This document shows positions 1 through 6,624 of a stretch of DNA of 9,521 nucleotides, piece by piece (position 1 is the stretch's first letter; the number at the start of each line of letters is the position of its first letter). A program made the translations under genes and the position numbers. The DNA comes from Thermoproteota archaeon (GTDB lineage: Archaea; Thermoproteota; Methanomethylicia; Methanomethylicales; B66-G16): contig QMQV01000055.1 of the NCBI GenBank assembly GCA_003649085.1, forward strand, positions 1-9,521, given 5' to 3'. Under the pieces are notes generated by a model that was not told the origin of the DNA, ran no database searches, and saw only the letters and a program-made list of their open reading frames with translations.

Positions 1-930
1 ACGCTTTGACGTGTAACCGCTACACCATACAGCGTGTAGACCTGACATCGCGCCGCACGAAACTACTACGACTAATAGCGGTAACATTGGTCCGTGAATT
101 TCAGAGTAGAACGCTCTGACAAGCGGAAATCTTACTGGATACCAGCCTATTAATGCACTGATGAAGAGCAACGCCACGCCTATAGCCATCATCACGAAAT
201 TCGAGTAGTTTCTAGGCTCGATCATCCACCAAGCTGGAATCGAAGCTGATATCATTGGGTAAATGCCCCATGCGAGCCACCAGACCCAGTATGGGGCCTT
301 TATTGGGAAGAGGAAGCCGAGCCACAATGTTATGAAAATCCATATAATAGCTATTATCGTGGCAATACTGACTCTAACACCTCTCTTGTAGACAAGCCAT
401 CCGATGAGAGGTCCTGATACCATGAAGCCAAACCATGAAGGTATCACTACCACAGGTGTGCCTGAGAAGATTTTGCCCAAGAAGATGATGAAGATGGCGT
501 TCATTATCACAACCGTGATCCAAGCATAGAACGTGAAGATCTTTCCACCTACAGGGCCTAAAACGTCTGTAGCTAACCTACCGATTGAGTCCCCTCTGCG
601 CCTAACTGACATGTATAGCACTGAGTAGTCGTGAACTGCTCCGCAGAAAACTGACCCACACCATAGCCAAATAGCTAGCGGTATGAAGCCCCATTGTAGG
701 CCTACGACACCATTAGCTAATGGCGCTCCTCCTGAAATTGCTGCCCAGTGGTCTCCGAAGAGTATTGTTGGCTTAGCTGGATAGAAGTCTACGCCGTCTC
801 TAAACATTACAGCTGGCGTTGGACGGTCTGGCTGCGGGTTAAGGACTTTCTCGATTTTGGGGCTGTAAAAGTAGAAGCCGGATAACCAGATGGCAAGAGC
901 AACTATAATGACGATTGTGGTCGTTATCAA
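1..930 (-). CDS. cstA: CstA-family carbon starvation protein (pyruvate/peptide transporter), C-terminus cut by window edge
   Basis: Reading the minus strand from a TTG at 930-928 gives 310 open residues that run off the left edge. The start is fixed by an in-frame TAA directly before it (933-931), and the first residues form the N-terminal membrane helix expected for the family (about 4-22). CstA hallmarks follow in order: RPTPAV (36-41), the LFGDHWAAISGG segment (57-68), LQWGF (78-82), GAVHDYSVLYMSVRR (97-111), LGPVGG (124-129) and a later CGAMSGLHA segment (292-300). Several hydrophobic helices are visible, for example at 131-151, 187-208 and 245-262. Family members import peptides or pyruvate across the cytoplasmic membrane; which applies here is unknown. 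It lies 184 bases downstream of module B on the same strand, probably with its own promoter. Family assignment is strong; the start and substrate are less sure. Confidence 0.88.
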   Translation of the reverse strand, partial: MITTTIVIIVALAIWLSGFYFYSPKIEKVLNPQPDRPTPAVMFRDGVDFYPAKPTILFGDHWAAISGGAPLANGVVGLQWGFIPLAIWLWCGSVFCGAVHDYSVLYMSVRRRGDSIGRLATDVLGPVGGKIFTFYAWITVVIMNAIFIIFLGKIFSGTPVVVIPSWFGFMVSGPLIGWLVYKRGVRVSIATIIAIIWIFITLWLGFLFPIKAPYWVWWLAWGIYPMISASIPAWWMIEPRNYSNFVMMAIGVALLFISALIGWYPVRFPLVRAFYSEIHGPMLPLLVVVVSCGAMSGLHAVWCSGYTSKR

Positions 931-957
931 TTAGACCACATCCGCCCCTCAAATCTG

Positions 958-1060
958 TATTTATTCTTAATTTTAATTCTTTAAGGTTATATTAGCCTTC
1001 TTGTAACTTTAAATTCAAGTGATGTTTTCAATTTTGAGCATTATTCATGGTTTTTTATAC
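958..1060 (-). promoter_or_regulatory. AT-rich candidate promoter/leader of the CstA gene
   Basis: The gap between module B and the CstA gene is strongly AT-rich and holds several TATA-like strings on the minus strand: TATAAAAAA near 1058-1050, AATTTAAAG at 1015-1007 and ATTAAAATTA near 975-966. Any of these could be the core promoter, giving leaders from about 15 to 100 bases. I cannot choose among them. The T-rich tract just upstream suggests that CstA is transcribed separately from module B. Confidence 0.3.
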
Positions 1061-1080
1061 AAGTTGAAAACGAAAAATGA
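1061..1080 (-). terminator. T-rich candidate terminator after module B
   Basis: On the minus strand, 35-54 bases past the TAA of the iron-sulfur gene, the sequence reads TCATTTTTCGTTTTCAACTT. Two T-runs separated by CG resemble archaeal T-tract terminators, which need no stable hairpin. No strong stem-loop is seen. Confidence 0.35.
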
Positions 1081-1114
1081 ATACGGAGAGTTTAGAAGTG
1101 CAACTCAATTGTGA

Positions 1115-2338
1115 TTAGGCCAAGTTGTTTAAAACCAGTTCTACTAGGTCTATAACTTTTATAGGGTTGCCTAAAGTTTTGTTTGCATCGTCGAAGTTTC
1201 TTTTACAGAATGGGCAAATGGATAGTAAGTGGTCTGCTCCTACTTCAAGCGCTTCTTTTATTCTCATTTCTGCTAGCTTTAGCGCTATGTCTGGATAGGC
1301 TGATTTAACGCCTCCTCCTGAGCCGCAGCAGAGGCTTCCTTCTCTGCTTCTAAGCATTTCGATGAGTTTAACCCCAGGTATTGCACTTGCTACTTCTCGT
1401 GGCACGTCGTATAAACCGATGTGCCTGCCGGTATGGCATGGATCGTGAAAAGCTGCTTTTACTCTTATAGAAGCTGCTTCCTTGAACTTTAGTTTGCCAG
1501 CTTTAACGAGCTCATGTAGGAGCTCAGCAGTGTGTATGACCTTAGCATTTAGCTTTTGGTCTGGAACCCTCTTAGAGTAGTCTACTTTCAAAGCTCTATA
1601 ACATCCGGCACAAGATGTTATAACGTACTCTGCTCCTGTTTTTTCAATTTCCTCTATGTTGTGCCTAGCCATTTCCTGCGCAATACTGATACTACCTGTC
1701 CTCCAGTATGGTGAGCCACAGCACCACTCATCAATAAACGTGTAATCTATGCCTAACTTCTCAAATAGCTCTACAGTAGCTTTAGCTATCTCGGTGGTCC
1801 TGTAACTTGATGTACAGCCGACGAAGTACACGTATTTAGCTTGTTTTGGCAACTTCTTCTTGATTTCCTCTGGCAACCATGCGAACCTCTTTTCGTGTGG
1901 CTCAATGTACGGGTTGTGCTCCTTCTTGCCCCACTCAGCAAATCTCTTATGTTTCTCTGGCTGAACGCCTTTCAGCGCTAATTCAGCTTTGAAAGCTTCA
2001 ACGATCTCTGTTGGGTCAAGGAGTCTTTCTTCAGTTAACTGTTTGGTTTTGTAATCTGTTCTAGGCACTTGTGTTAAGCGGCATTGTATTGTACAGTTAT
2101 TGCAGTTTGTGCACATGAATATGTAGTCTAGGAGACTCTGTGGAGGGACCTTGCCGTCGAAGTATGCTCGAGCTAAAAGCATTTTTCCACGGGGGGTATA
2201 TGCTTCAAAAGGCTTGACCAAGTAAATAGGGCATATCACATTATAGACATTTGAACTTTCTATGACGCAGTCTCCTCTACAAGTACCACATCTTAGGCAT
2301 GAATAAATTTGCTCTTTAAACGCCTCTAGGTAGCTCAT
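1115..2338 (-). CDS. GlcF/HdrD-like iron-sulfur subunit of module B (two ferredoxin motifs plus two CCG domains)
   Basis: This 407-residue soluble protein resembles the iron-sulfur subunit of glycolate/D-lactate oxidases and HdrD. The N-terminal ferredoxin part has C14-C17-C20-C24 with an extra CP at 36-37, then C76-C79-C82-C86. CCG domain 1 is C175 x30 C206-C207 x35 C243 x2 C246. CCG domain 2 is C301 x35 C337-C338 x36 C375 x2 C378. It should carry electrons from the FAD partner, encoded immediately upstream. In-frame GTG codons at 2350 and 2347 and an ATG at 2344 (sharing TGATG with the upstream stop) are possible starts. I prefer the ATG at 2338 because GGTGA lies five bases before it, which still couples it to the upstream gene. 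The odd feature is the first ferredoxin motif, with about 12 inserted residues and a fifth Cys. No membrane segment is seen, so it is probably cytoplasmic or peripheral. Confidence 0.9.
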   Translation of the reverse strand: MSYLEAFKEQIYSCLRCGTCRGDCVIESSNVYNVICPIYLVKPFEAYTPRGKMLLARAYFDGKVPPQSLLDYIFMCTNCNNCTIQCRLTQVPRTDYKTKQLTEERLLDPTEIVEAFKAELALKGVQPEKHKRFAEWGKKEHNPYIEPHEKRFAWLPEEIKKKLPKQAKYVYFVGCTSSYRTTEIAKATVELFEKLGIDYTFIDEWCCGSPYWRTGSISIAQEMARHNIEEIEKTGAEYVITSCAGCYRALKVDYSKRVPDQKLNAKVIHTAELLHELVKAGKLKFKEAASIRVKAAFHDPCHTGRHIGLYDVPREVASAIPGVKLIEMLRSREGSLCCGSGGGVKSAYPDIALKLAEMRIKEALEVGADHLLSICPFCKRNFDDANKTLGNPIKVIDLVELVLNNLA

Positions 2339-2343
2339 GGACA

Positions 2344-3777
2344 TCACCACTCTATTGGCCAGAGACCTGGGTTAAGGATGTTGTTTGGGTCTAGGGCTTT
2401 CTTAACGCTCTTGATGAAGGAGATGTAGTTTTGTGAAAAGTTGTTAAACACTAATGGTGATGCACCTCTGCCCATCATGCATAAGCATCCTCCAGCTTTT
2501 AACGCTTCGGAATAATATGCTCTCCAAAGCTCGGCAATCTCCTTTCTAGCAGCGGGGTCCATATCGTAGTTCCACGGCACATAGAATGTTGGGACGCTTT
2601 CACATGCGTTCGCTGAAGCTATTAACACCATGCCGCTATAGTTGACATACTTCTTCCACTTGTCTTCAACAGACTTTATGAAAGCTCTCATCCTAGCCCA
2701 AAACTCAGCTACCTTGCCTGCAGGCGTCAATATTGGCATACCTAGTGAAAAGCCTGCATCTCTACGGGCGTAGAAGAAGACATCAAAGAAGCCTCCTATC
2801 ATTGTCTTAGCCATCTTGTTTTCAGGTAGCTCAACGCCATTGTACTTGCTTAGTACGTTGCGGATCACGTTCTTTTGAGCATCAATAGCAGCTTTGTCTT
2901 CAGCCTCCATCTTCAAGATAACGATGGCTTCGTATCCCTGCCAATATGTCACCTTCTTTGCCCTAACTTCTGTAGCAAACTTCTCAAAGGCCATAAGATC
3001 TGATATGCAGATGTTGCGTCTGAGCAACTCATTGATAGCCTTTGCCGCGTTAGCTTCGGTCTTGAAACCATATTCGGCGTACTCTTCGTAAGATGGCAGT
3101 GGATAAAGTCTAAACGTGACCTTCGTCTTAACACCCAACATGCCATGATCGCCTAAGAAAAGCCCAGTCAAATCAGGTCCAAGGACATACCTCATGAAAG
3201 GCTCTGCTCGTTCGCTTGCACAAGAGCCTGTGTTAATAACTATGCCTGTCGGCAAGACCACCTCAAGACCTAAAACTTGGTCTCCTCCACCACCATATTT
3301 AGCACTGCCTAATCCTATTGAGCAGACCGACGACGAACCTCCTACTGTAGCTGTATAACTGCTGGCAGGTCCTCGAAAACCTGTCATTAGTCCTCTTTTC
3401 TTTAACTCATAGTTGAACGCGGTCCAACCTGTGCCAGCCCAAACCTGAACTGTATTCGAATCTTCGTTAACCTCTATAATTCCCTTTAATCTAGTCATAT
3501 CGAGTAAAATGCCTTGTTTAAAGCATATGCCAGCCCCAGAGTAACTTGATCCTCCTCCCCTTACGTAGACCGGAACCTTGTACTCATTCGCTAGCCTTAA
3601 GACTTTAGCTATCTCCTCTGTTGACCCAGGTTTAACAACTAGACGTGGAGGTATGCCTTCAATTAACCCCGCTTCTCTCACATATGCAAGCATAGCTGCT
3701 TCATCACTAAACACGTATTCATCGCCGACTATTCCTTTTAAGAAGTCTGAAAGAGCGTTAAAGTCGATGGAAGACAT
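2344..3777 (-). CDS. FAD-binding oxidoreductase of module B (GlcD/VAO-type fold, divergent active site)
   Basis: This 477-residue flavoprotein has the PCMH-type FAD-binding domain: PRLVVKPGSTEE (44-55), the glycine-rich loop RGGGSSYSGAG (73-83), WAGTGW (113-118), TATVGG (142-147), LGLEVVLPTG (169-178) and FLGDHGMLGVKTK (207-219). The C-terminal FAD-oxidase domain ends with LDPNNILNPG (462-471), typical of GlcD, D-lactate dehydrogenase and D-2-hydroxyglutarate dehydrogenase. It should oxidise a small organic substrate and pass electrons to the overlapping downstream iron-sulfur subunit. The His pair of the family's metal site (HxGxxxxH) is missing: the aligned stretch is SANACESV (388-395), and the EHG motif is replaced around 429-438 by a CLCMMGRG segment. 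It may therefore use another chemistry or substrate, or have a non-catalytic role. The ATG at 3777 has GGTGG four bases upstream. Substrate unknown. Confidence 0.88.
   Translation of the reverse strand: MSSIDFNALSDFLKGIVGDEYVFSDEAAMLAYVREAGLIEGIPPRLVVKPGSTEEIAKVLRLANEYKVPVYVRGGGSSYSGAGICFKQGILLDMTRLKGIIEVNEDSNTVQVWAGTGWTAFNYELKKRGLMTGFRGPASSYTATVGGSSSVCSIGLGSAKYGGGGDQVLGLEVVLPTGIVINTGSCASERAEPFMRYVLGPDLTGLFLGDHGMLGVKTKVTFRLYPLPSYEEYAEYGFKTEANAAKAINELLRRNICISDLMAFEKFATEVRAKKVTYWQGYEAIVILKMEAEDKAAIDAQKNVIRNVLSKYNGVELPENKMAKTMIGGFFDVFFYARRDAGFSLGMPILTPAGKVAEFWARMRAFIKSVEDKWKKYVNYSGMVLIASANACESVPTFYVPWNYDMDPAARKEIAELWRAYYSEALKAGGCLCMMGRGASPLVFNNFSQNYISFIKSVKKALDPNNILNPGLWPIEW
2345..2349 (-). promoter_or_regulatory. 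Ribosome binding site (GGTGA) deciding the start of the module B iron-sulfur gene
   Basis: GGTGA on the minus strand sits five bases before the ATG at 2338 and lies within the last codons and stop of the upstream flavoprotein gene. It favours the 2338 start over the GTG at 2350 and the ATG at 2344, which have no well-spaced site, and implies translational coupling. Confidence 0.55.
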
Positions 3778-3781
3778 AAAA

Positions 3782-3786
3782 CCACC
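3782..3786 (-). promoter_or_regulatory. Ribosome binding site (GGTGG) of the module B flavoprotein
   Basis: GGTGG on the minus strand precedes the ATG at 3777 by four bases and supports that start. A TATA-like element lies about 40 bases further upstream, leaving a leader of roughly 20 bases. Confidence 0.5.
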
Positions 3787-3820
3787 GTCATATGCTAAAT
3801 GAGGTACCGCAACACAATAG

Positions 3821-3844
3821 CATTTAAAGGATAATAAGCCTTAT
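3821..3844 (-). promoter_or_regulatory. Candidate promoter of module B with an 11-bp palindrome next to the TATA-like box
   Basis: On the minus strand CCTTTAAATG (3830-3821) resembles an archaeal TATA box 44-53 bases before the ATG, which would put the transcript start near 3800. Directly upstream is a perfect odd palindrome, ATAAGCCTTAT (3834-3844), where a regulator or BRE contact could lie. Module B is therefore probably transcribed separately from module A, or at least has an internal promoter. Confidence 0.45.
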
Positions 3845-3860
3845 GTTTCACTAACTTTAA

Positions 3861-3880
3861 TGACAATAAAAATTGATGTT
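3861..3880 (-). terminator. Candidate T-tract terminator after module A
   Basis: Past the stop of the module A iron-sulfur gene the minus strand reads AACATCAATTTTTATTGTCA. It has a T5 run flanked by a short CAAT/ATTG inverted repeat. This fits a weak archaeal terminator placed just before the module B promoter. Confidence 0.3.
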
Positions 3881-3902
3881 GGGAAGAGCTTTGATAACTT
3901 GG

Positions 3903-5066
3903 CTATTTTGTGGTTATTTCGGCGAGCAACTCCATTAGATCGACGACCTTTATGTTGAAGCCTCGTTCTTTTGAAGCTTGTGAAAGCTGTAGTTCACAGA
4001 AGGGGCAACATGTGACTAAAATTTCCACGCCTAAGTCTTTGGCTTCTTGGAGCCTTTTAGCAGCTACATCGAGTGACTTCGGTGTAAAGCCTGATCTAAA
4101 GCCACCGCCGCAGCCACAGCACATAGAGTTCTCCCTGTTATTGGGCATTTCAACAAACTCTACTCCTGGTATTGACGACAGTATTGCTCTAGGAGCGTCA
4201 TAAACATTTGAGTGCCTACCTAGGTGACATGGGTCATGGTATGTTATTCTCTTGCCCTTATACTTCTCACCATTTAGCTTTAGCTTACCAGACTCCATAA
4301 GTTTTTGAGCTAGCTCGGCTGAGTGTAGAAGCTCTAGGTTAAAGTCGCCTACTAGCTTAGGATAGTCTACTTTTAACGCTCTATAACATCCAGCGCATGA
4401 GGTTACTATGTATTTTGCATTACTATTGTTGAGATTTGCAAGGTTCTCCTCCATTATGGAGATAGCCTCCTCGACAAACCCTGTTCTAAGCAGAACTGAG
4501 CAACAGCATTTTTCTTGTGAAAACTTCGCTAAGTCTATGTCAAGCCTCTTGAAAACTTCAACCGTCGCTTTAGCGACATTCTGCATTCTAAAAGCGGCTG
4601 TGCAACCAACGAAATATAAGTATTCTCCTTTAGATGGTAAGTCAATAGGTAGCCATTCCCATCTCTTTTCATTAGGCGTGTAGTATGGGTTGTAGTAAGT
4701 TTGGACATCTCTTAGAATATCCGCATGCCTCTTTATTGGCTCAAGCTTATACATGTGTAGAAGAAGTCGACGCGCATTCTCTATGGTGTTAACGGTTTCT
4801 ACGCCTCCGGCTAGCTTCTTACACGTATATTCGCAACGACCGCATGTCGTACAGTACCAGACTATATCTTTAAGCTCGTCACCCACGGGGAAATTGTACT
4901 TTATTATGTAGTAAACCGCGAAAGTCTTGCCAACGGCAGCTTCCCTAATCCACCCCTCATAGAGCGGACAGACAGCCGTGCAAAATTTGCAGTTTACGCA
5001 TGTCTCTAAAGCTTTAAGAACCTCTGTCTTAACTTCTTCTAATGGCTTGAGTTTCAAGGTTACCAT
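3903..5066 (-). CDS. GlcF/HdrD-like iron-sulfur subunit of module A (CCC variant of the first CCG motif)
   Basis: This 387-residue paralogue of the module B iron-sulfur protein has two canonical ferredoxin motifs, C23-C26-C29-C33-P and C72-C75-C78-C82. Its CCG domains are C155 x31 C187-C188 x35 C224 x2 C227 and C280 x35 C316-C317 x36 C354 x2 C357. These spacings match the HdrB/HdrD pattern for noncubane [4Fe-4S] clusters. It should accept electrons from the flavoprotein encoded just upstream, whose stop overlaps this start by seven bases. The Gly after the first Cys pair is Cys189 (CCC), and extra cysteines sit beside other ligands (C319, C353). The segment TSCAGCYRALKVDY is shared with the module B protein, showing duplication. 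The GAGGG directly before the ATG at 5066 is too close to be ideal; a TTG three codons later (5057) is an alternative start. Confidence 0.9.
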   Translation of the reverse strand: MVTLKLKPLEEVKTEVLKALETCVNCKFCTAVCPLYEGWIREAAVGKTFAVYYIIKYNFPVGDELKDIVWYCTTCGRCEYTCKKLAGGVETVNTIENARRLLLHMYKLEPIKRHADILRDVQTYYNPYYTPNEKRWEWLPIDLPSKGEYLYFVGCTAAFRMQNVAKATVEVFKRLDIDLAKFSQEKCCCSVLLRTGFVEEAISIMEENLANLNNSNAKYIVTSCAGCYRALKVDYPKLVGDFNLELLHSAELAQKLMESGKLKLNGEKYKGKRITYHDPCHLGRHSNVYDAPRAILSSIPGVEFVEMPNNRENSMCCGCGGGFRSGFTPKSLDVAAKRLQEAKDLGVEILVTCCPFCELQLSQASKERGFNIKVVDLMELLAEITTK

Positions 5067-6472
5067 CCCTCTATGTTACCTTGGTTCAAAATGTTGTTAG
5101 GATCAAGAAGCTTCTTGAGACCTAGCAGTATGTTATAGTAGGTTTCACCATACTTCCTCTTTATGAAATCGATTCTCTGGAAGCTCATTCCCCATTCGCC
5201 TCCAGCTCCTTCATACCTTATGTTGAGCTCCTCAGTCTTAGTGCGAACTTCTCTTACAAACCTTCGACGCTCTTCATTGCTTAGATGAGCTGGTACTACA
5301 AAATGTGGATGCATCGTGGGAGCGCCTATGTGACCGTATAAGTACATTTCAGGGTTTTTCACAGTCTCCATTTTCTTAGGCAGTTCTAGGACTTCAGCCA
5401 TAGCATCTGGTAGCTTAGGTAGTGATGGCGCAACCTCGCCTATTATCGCTGGTCCCTTCTTTTGAATTAGCGTTGGGTATATCACTTCACGACAAGACCA
5501 TATTTCCTCCCATTCGTGCAAATCATCTACTATCCGCATCTCGATGGGGTTCTCTTTCTGAAAAGCCGAGAATATTTTCTCAAGCTTCCACTTAGCTTCT
5601 CCGGGCCTATACCCTGTTGTCTTCAACATCACAACAGCTGAGCCTTCAGGAGCTTCAAGTCCCCTCATTCCAAAGGATATCTCAACGCAGGTTTCGTCGA
5701 GTAGCTCGCAGAAAAGCGGCGGTAAAGCCTTCTCCATATACATCCTCACAATTGCCTTAGCTATAGGTAGGCATCCTTTAAAGAAAGCAACTCCTTGAGC
5801 TTCATCTCCCGGCTTTGGTACAAGCCTTAACCTCACCTTGGTTATTACTCCTAGTAAGCCTTCAGCACCGGCGAAGATTCTCGTTAAGTCAAGACCTGAT
5901 GGTCTTCTAAGAGCTTTGGTGCCCGTTTCTATAATCTCACCTGTAGGCAAGACGACCTCTAGACCTAAGACGTAGTCTATTGGTTTTCCAAAGCAGGAGT
6001 CAATTAAGTGTCCACTGGTGTTAACTGATATCCCCCCACCTACGGTCGCAACCATCCTACTACCCGGCATGAGAGGAAGAAAGTACCCTCTCTTGTCTAG
6101 CATGGTGCTCAGGTCTAGCACTCTTATACCTGGACCACACTCTAGGTATCCGCGGTCTTCATAGATTTTCACGTCGGTCATTCTGCTAGTGCTTAAGACT
6201 ATGCAGTTGCGCTTAGGTCTTGTCGCGCCGTGAAGAGCTGTGCCTGAACCGTGGACCCATACAGGCACCTTGTTTTTATTGGCATATTTTAGAACTTCGG
6301 AGACTTCTTTTGCATTAGCTGGCTTGACAACGACGTAAGGTATTTCATTCTCAGCTAAGTCGTACGGCATGGGGTCAAGAGCGTAGTTAATTCTATCGAA
6401 TATGCTAATTGAAACGTTTTCTTTTCCGATCATGTTTTTTAAGTCTTCATATATGTTTTCAAGTGAAAGCAA
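5060..6472 (-). CDS. FAD-binding oxidoreductase of module A (GlcD / D-2-hydroxyacid dehydrogenase type)
   Basis: This 470-residue flavoprotein has PCMH FAD-domain motifs: IPYVVVKPANAKE (44-56), VWVHGSGTALHGATRP (71-86), CGPGIRVLDL (112-121), PGSRMVATVGGGISVNTSG (136-154), DYVLGLEVVLPTGEI (166-180) and AGAEGLLGVITK (201-212). The C-terminal oxidase domain carries H381-x6-H388-P-H390 and GGEWG (424-428), and ends with LDPNNILNQG. In D-lactate and D-2-hydroxyglutarate dehydrogenases the equivalent HxGDGNLH and GEHG motifs bind a metal and the substrate. Here the two His and the Glu (E426) remain, but the following His is Trp427. A 2-hydroxy acid is the most likely substrate class; which one is unknown. 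Electrons would go to the overlapping downstream iron-sulfur subunit. The start is a TTG at 6472 with a strong GGAGGTT ten bases upstream and an in-frame stop before it; it is divergent from the cupin. Confidence 0.9.
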   Translation of the reverse strand: MLSLENIYEDLKNMIGKENVSISIFDRINYALDPMPYDLAENEIPYVVVKPANAKEVSEVLKYANKNKVPVWVHGSGTALHGATRPKRNCIVLSTSRMTDVKIYEDRGYLECGPGIRVLDLSTMLDKRGYFLPLMPGSRMVATVGGGISVNTSGHLIDSCFGKPIDYVLGLEVVLPTGEIIETGTKALRRPSGLDLTRIFAGAEGLLGVITKVRLRLVPKPGDEAQGVAFFKGCLPIAKAIVRMYMEKALPPLFCELLDETCVEISFGMRGLEAPEGSAVVMLKTTGYRPGEAKWKLEKIFSAFQKENPIEMRIVDDLHEWEEIWSCREVIYPTLIQKKGPAIIGEVAPSLPKLPDAMAEVLELPKKMETVKNPEMYLYGHIGAPTMHPHFVVPAHLSNEERRRFVREVRTKTEELNIRYEGAGGEWGMSFQRIDFIKRKYGETYYNILLGLKKLLDPNNILNQGNIEGW

Positions 6473-6480
6473 AGCAAGCT

Positions 6481-6487
6481 AACCTCC
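6481..6487 (-). promoter_or_regulatory. Strong ribosome binding site (GGAGGTT) supporting the TTG start of the module A flavoprotein
   Basis: GGAGGTT on the minus strand is the best Shine-Dalgarno match in the window. The in-frame TTG at 6472 is the first start codon after an in-frame TAG (6481-6479) that overlaps the end of this site, so no longer protein is possible. Confidence 0.6.
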
Positions 6488-6532
6488 AGCTAAAAAAAGG
6501 CTTAGTTTTGGTTTTAACTTGCTCTGAGCTTT

Positions 6533-6540
6533 CTTTAAAG
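6533..6540 (-). promoter_or_regulatory. Candidate TATA box of module A (CTTTAAAG)
   Basis: CTTTAAAG is self-complementary and is preceded on the minus strand by the A-rich, BRE-like AAAGAAAT. Transcription would start near 6508, giving a leader of about 35 bases that contains the GGAGGTT site. Confidence 0.4.
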
Positions 6541-6554
6541 ATTTCTTTTTGAAC

Positions 6555-6570
6555 AATCAGGATTAATCAG
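6555..6570. repeat. AATCAG direct repeat with 10-base period around a GATTAATC palindrome
   Basis: AATCAG occurs at 6555-6560 and 6565-6570, one helical turn apart, and the 8-base palindrome GATTAATC (6561-6568) overlaps the second copy. The site lies between the module A TATA-like box and the cupin promoter, where a shared regulator could bind. The motif is short, so chance is not excluded. Confidence 0.3.
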
Positions 6571-6581
6571 TGTAAAAATTG

Positions 6582-6590
6582 CTAAATATG
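6582..6590 (+). promoter_or_regulatory. Candidate TATA box of the cupin gene
   Basis: CTAAATATG lies about 35-43 bases before the cupin ATG, which predicts a transcript start near 6610 and a very short leader. TAAAAATT at 6573-6580 is an alternative. The only ribosome-site-like string is GGGG at 6614-6617. Confidence 0.35.
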
Positions 6591-6624
6591 TGGCGCGTAT
6601 CAGTTTTATGGCTGGGGTTCTTCT

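Noticed and set aside
1024..1071. Inverted repeat GTTTTCAA / TTGAAAAC before the CstA gene as a hairpin or operator
   Set aside because: The arms are only eight bases, AT-rich and 32 bases apart; this is easily chance in such AT-rich DNA.
2894..3146. Open reading frames of about 65 residues on both strands inside the module B flavoprotein
   Set aside because: They are shadows of a gene with clear FAD-domain motifs; they have no family resemblance.
1570..4410. Near-identical DNA at about 1570-1615 and 4360-4405 as a mobile repeat
   Set aside because: Both encode the conserved TSCAGCYRALKVDY segment of the two iron-sulfur paralogues; the similarity follows from gene duplication.
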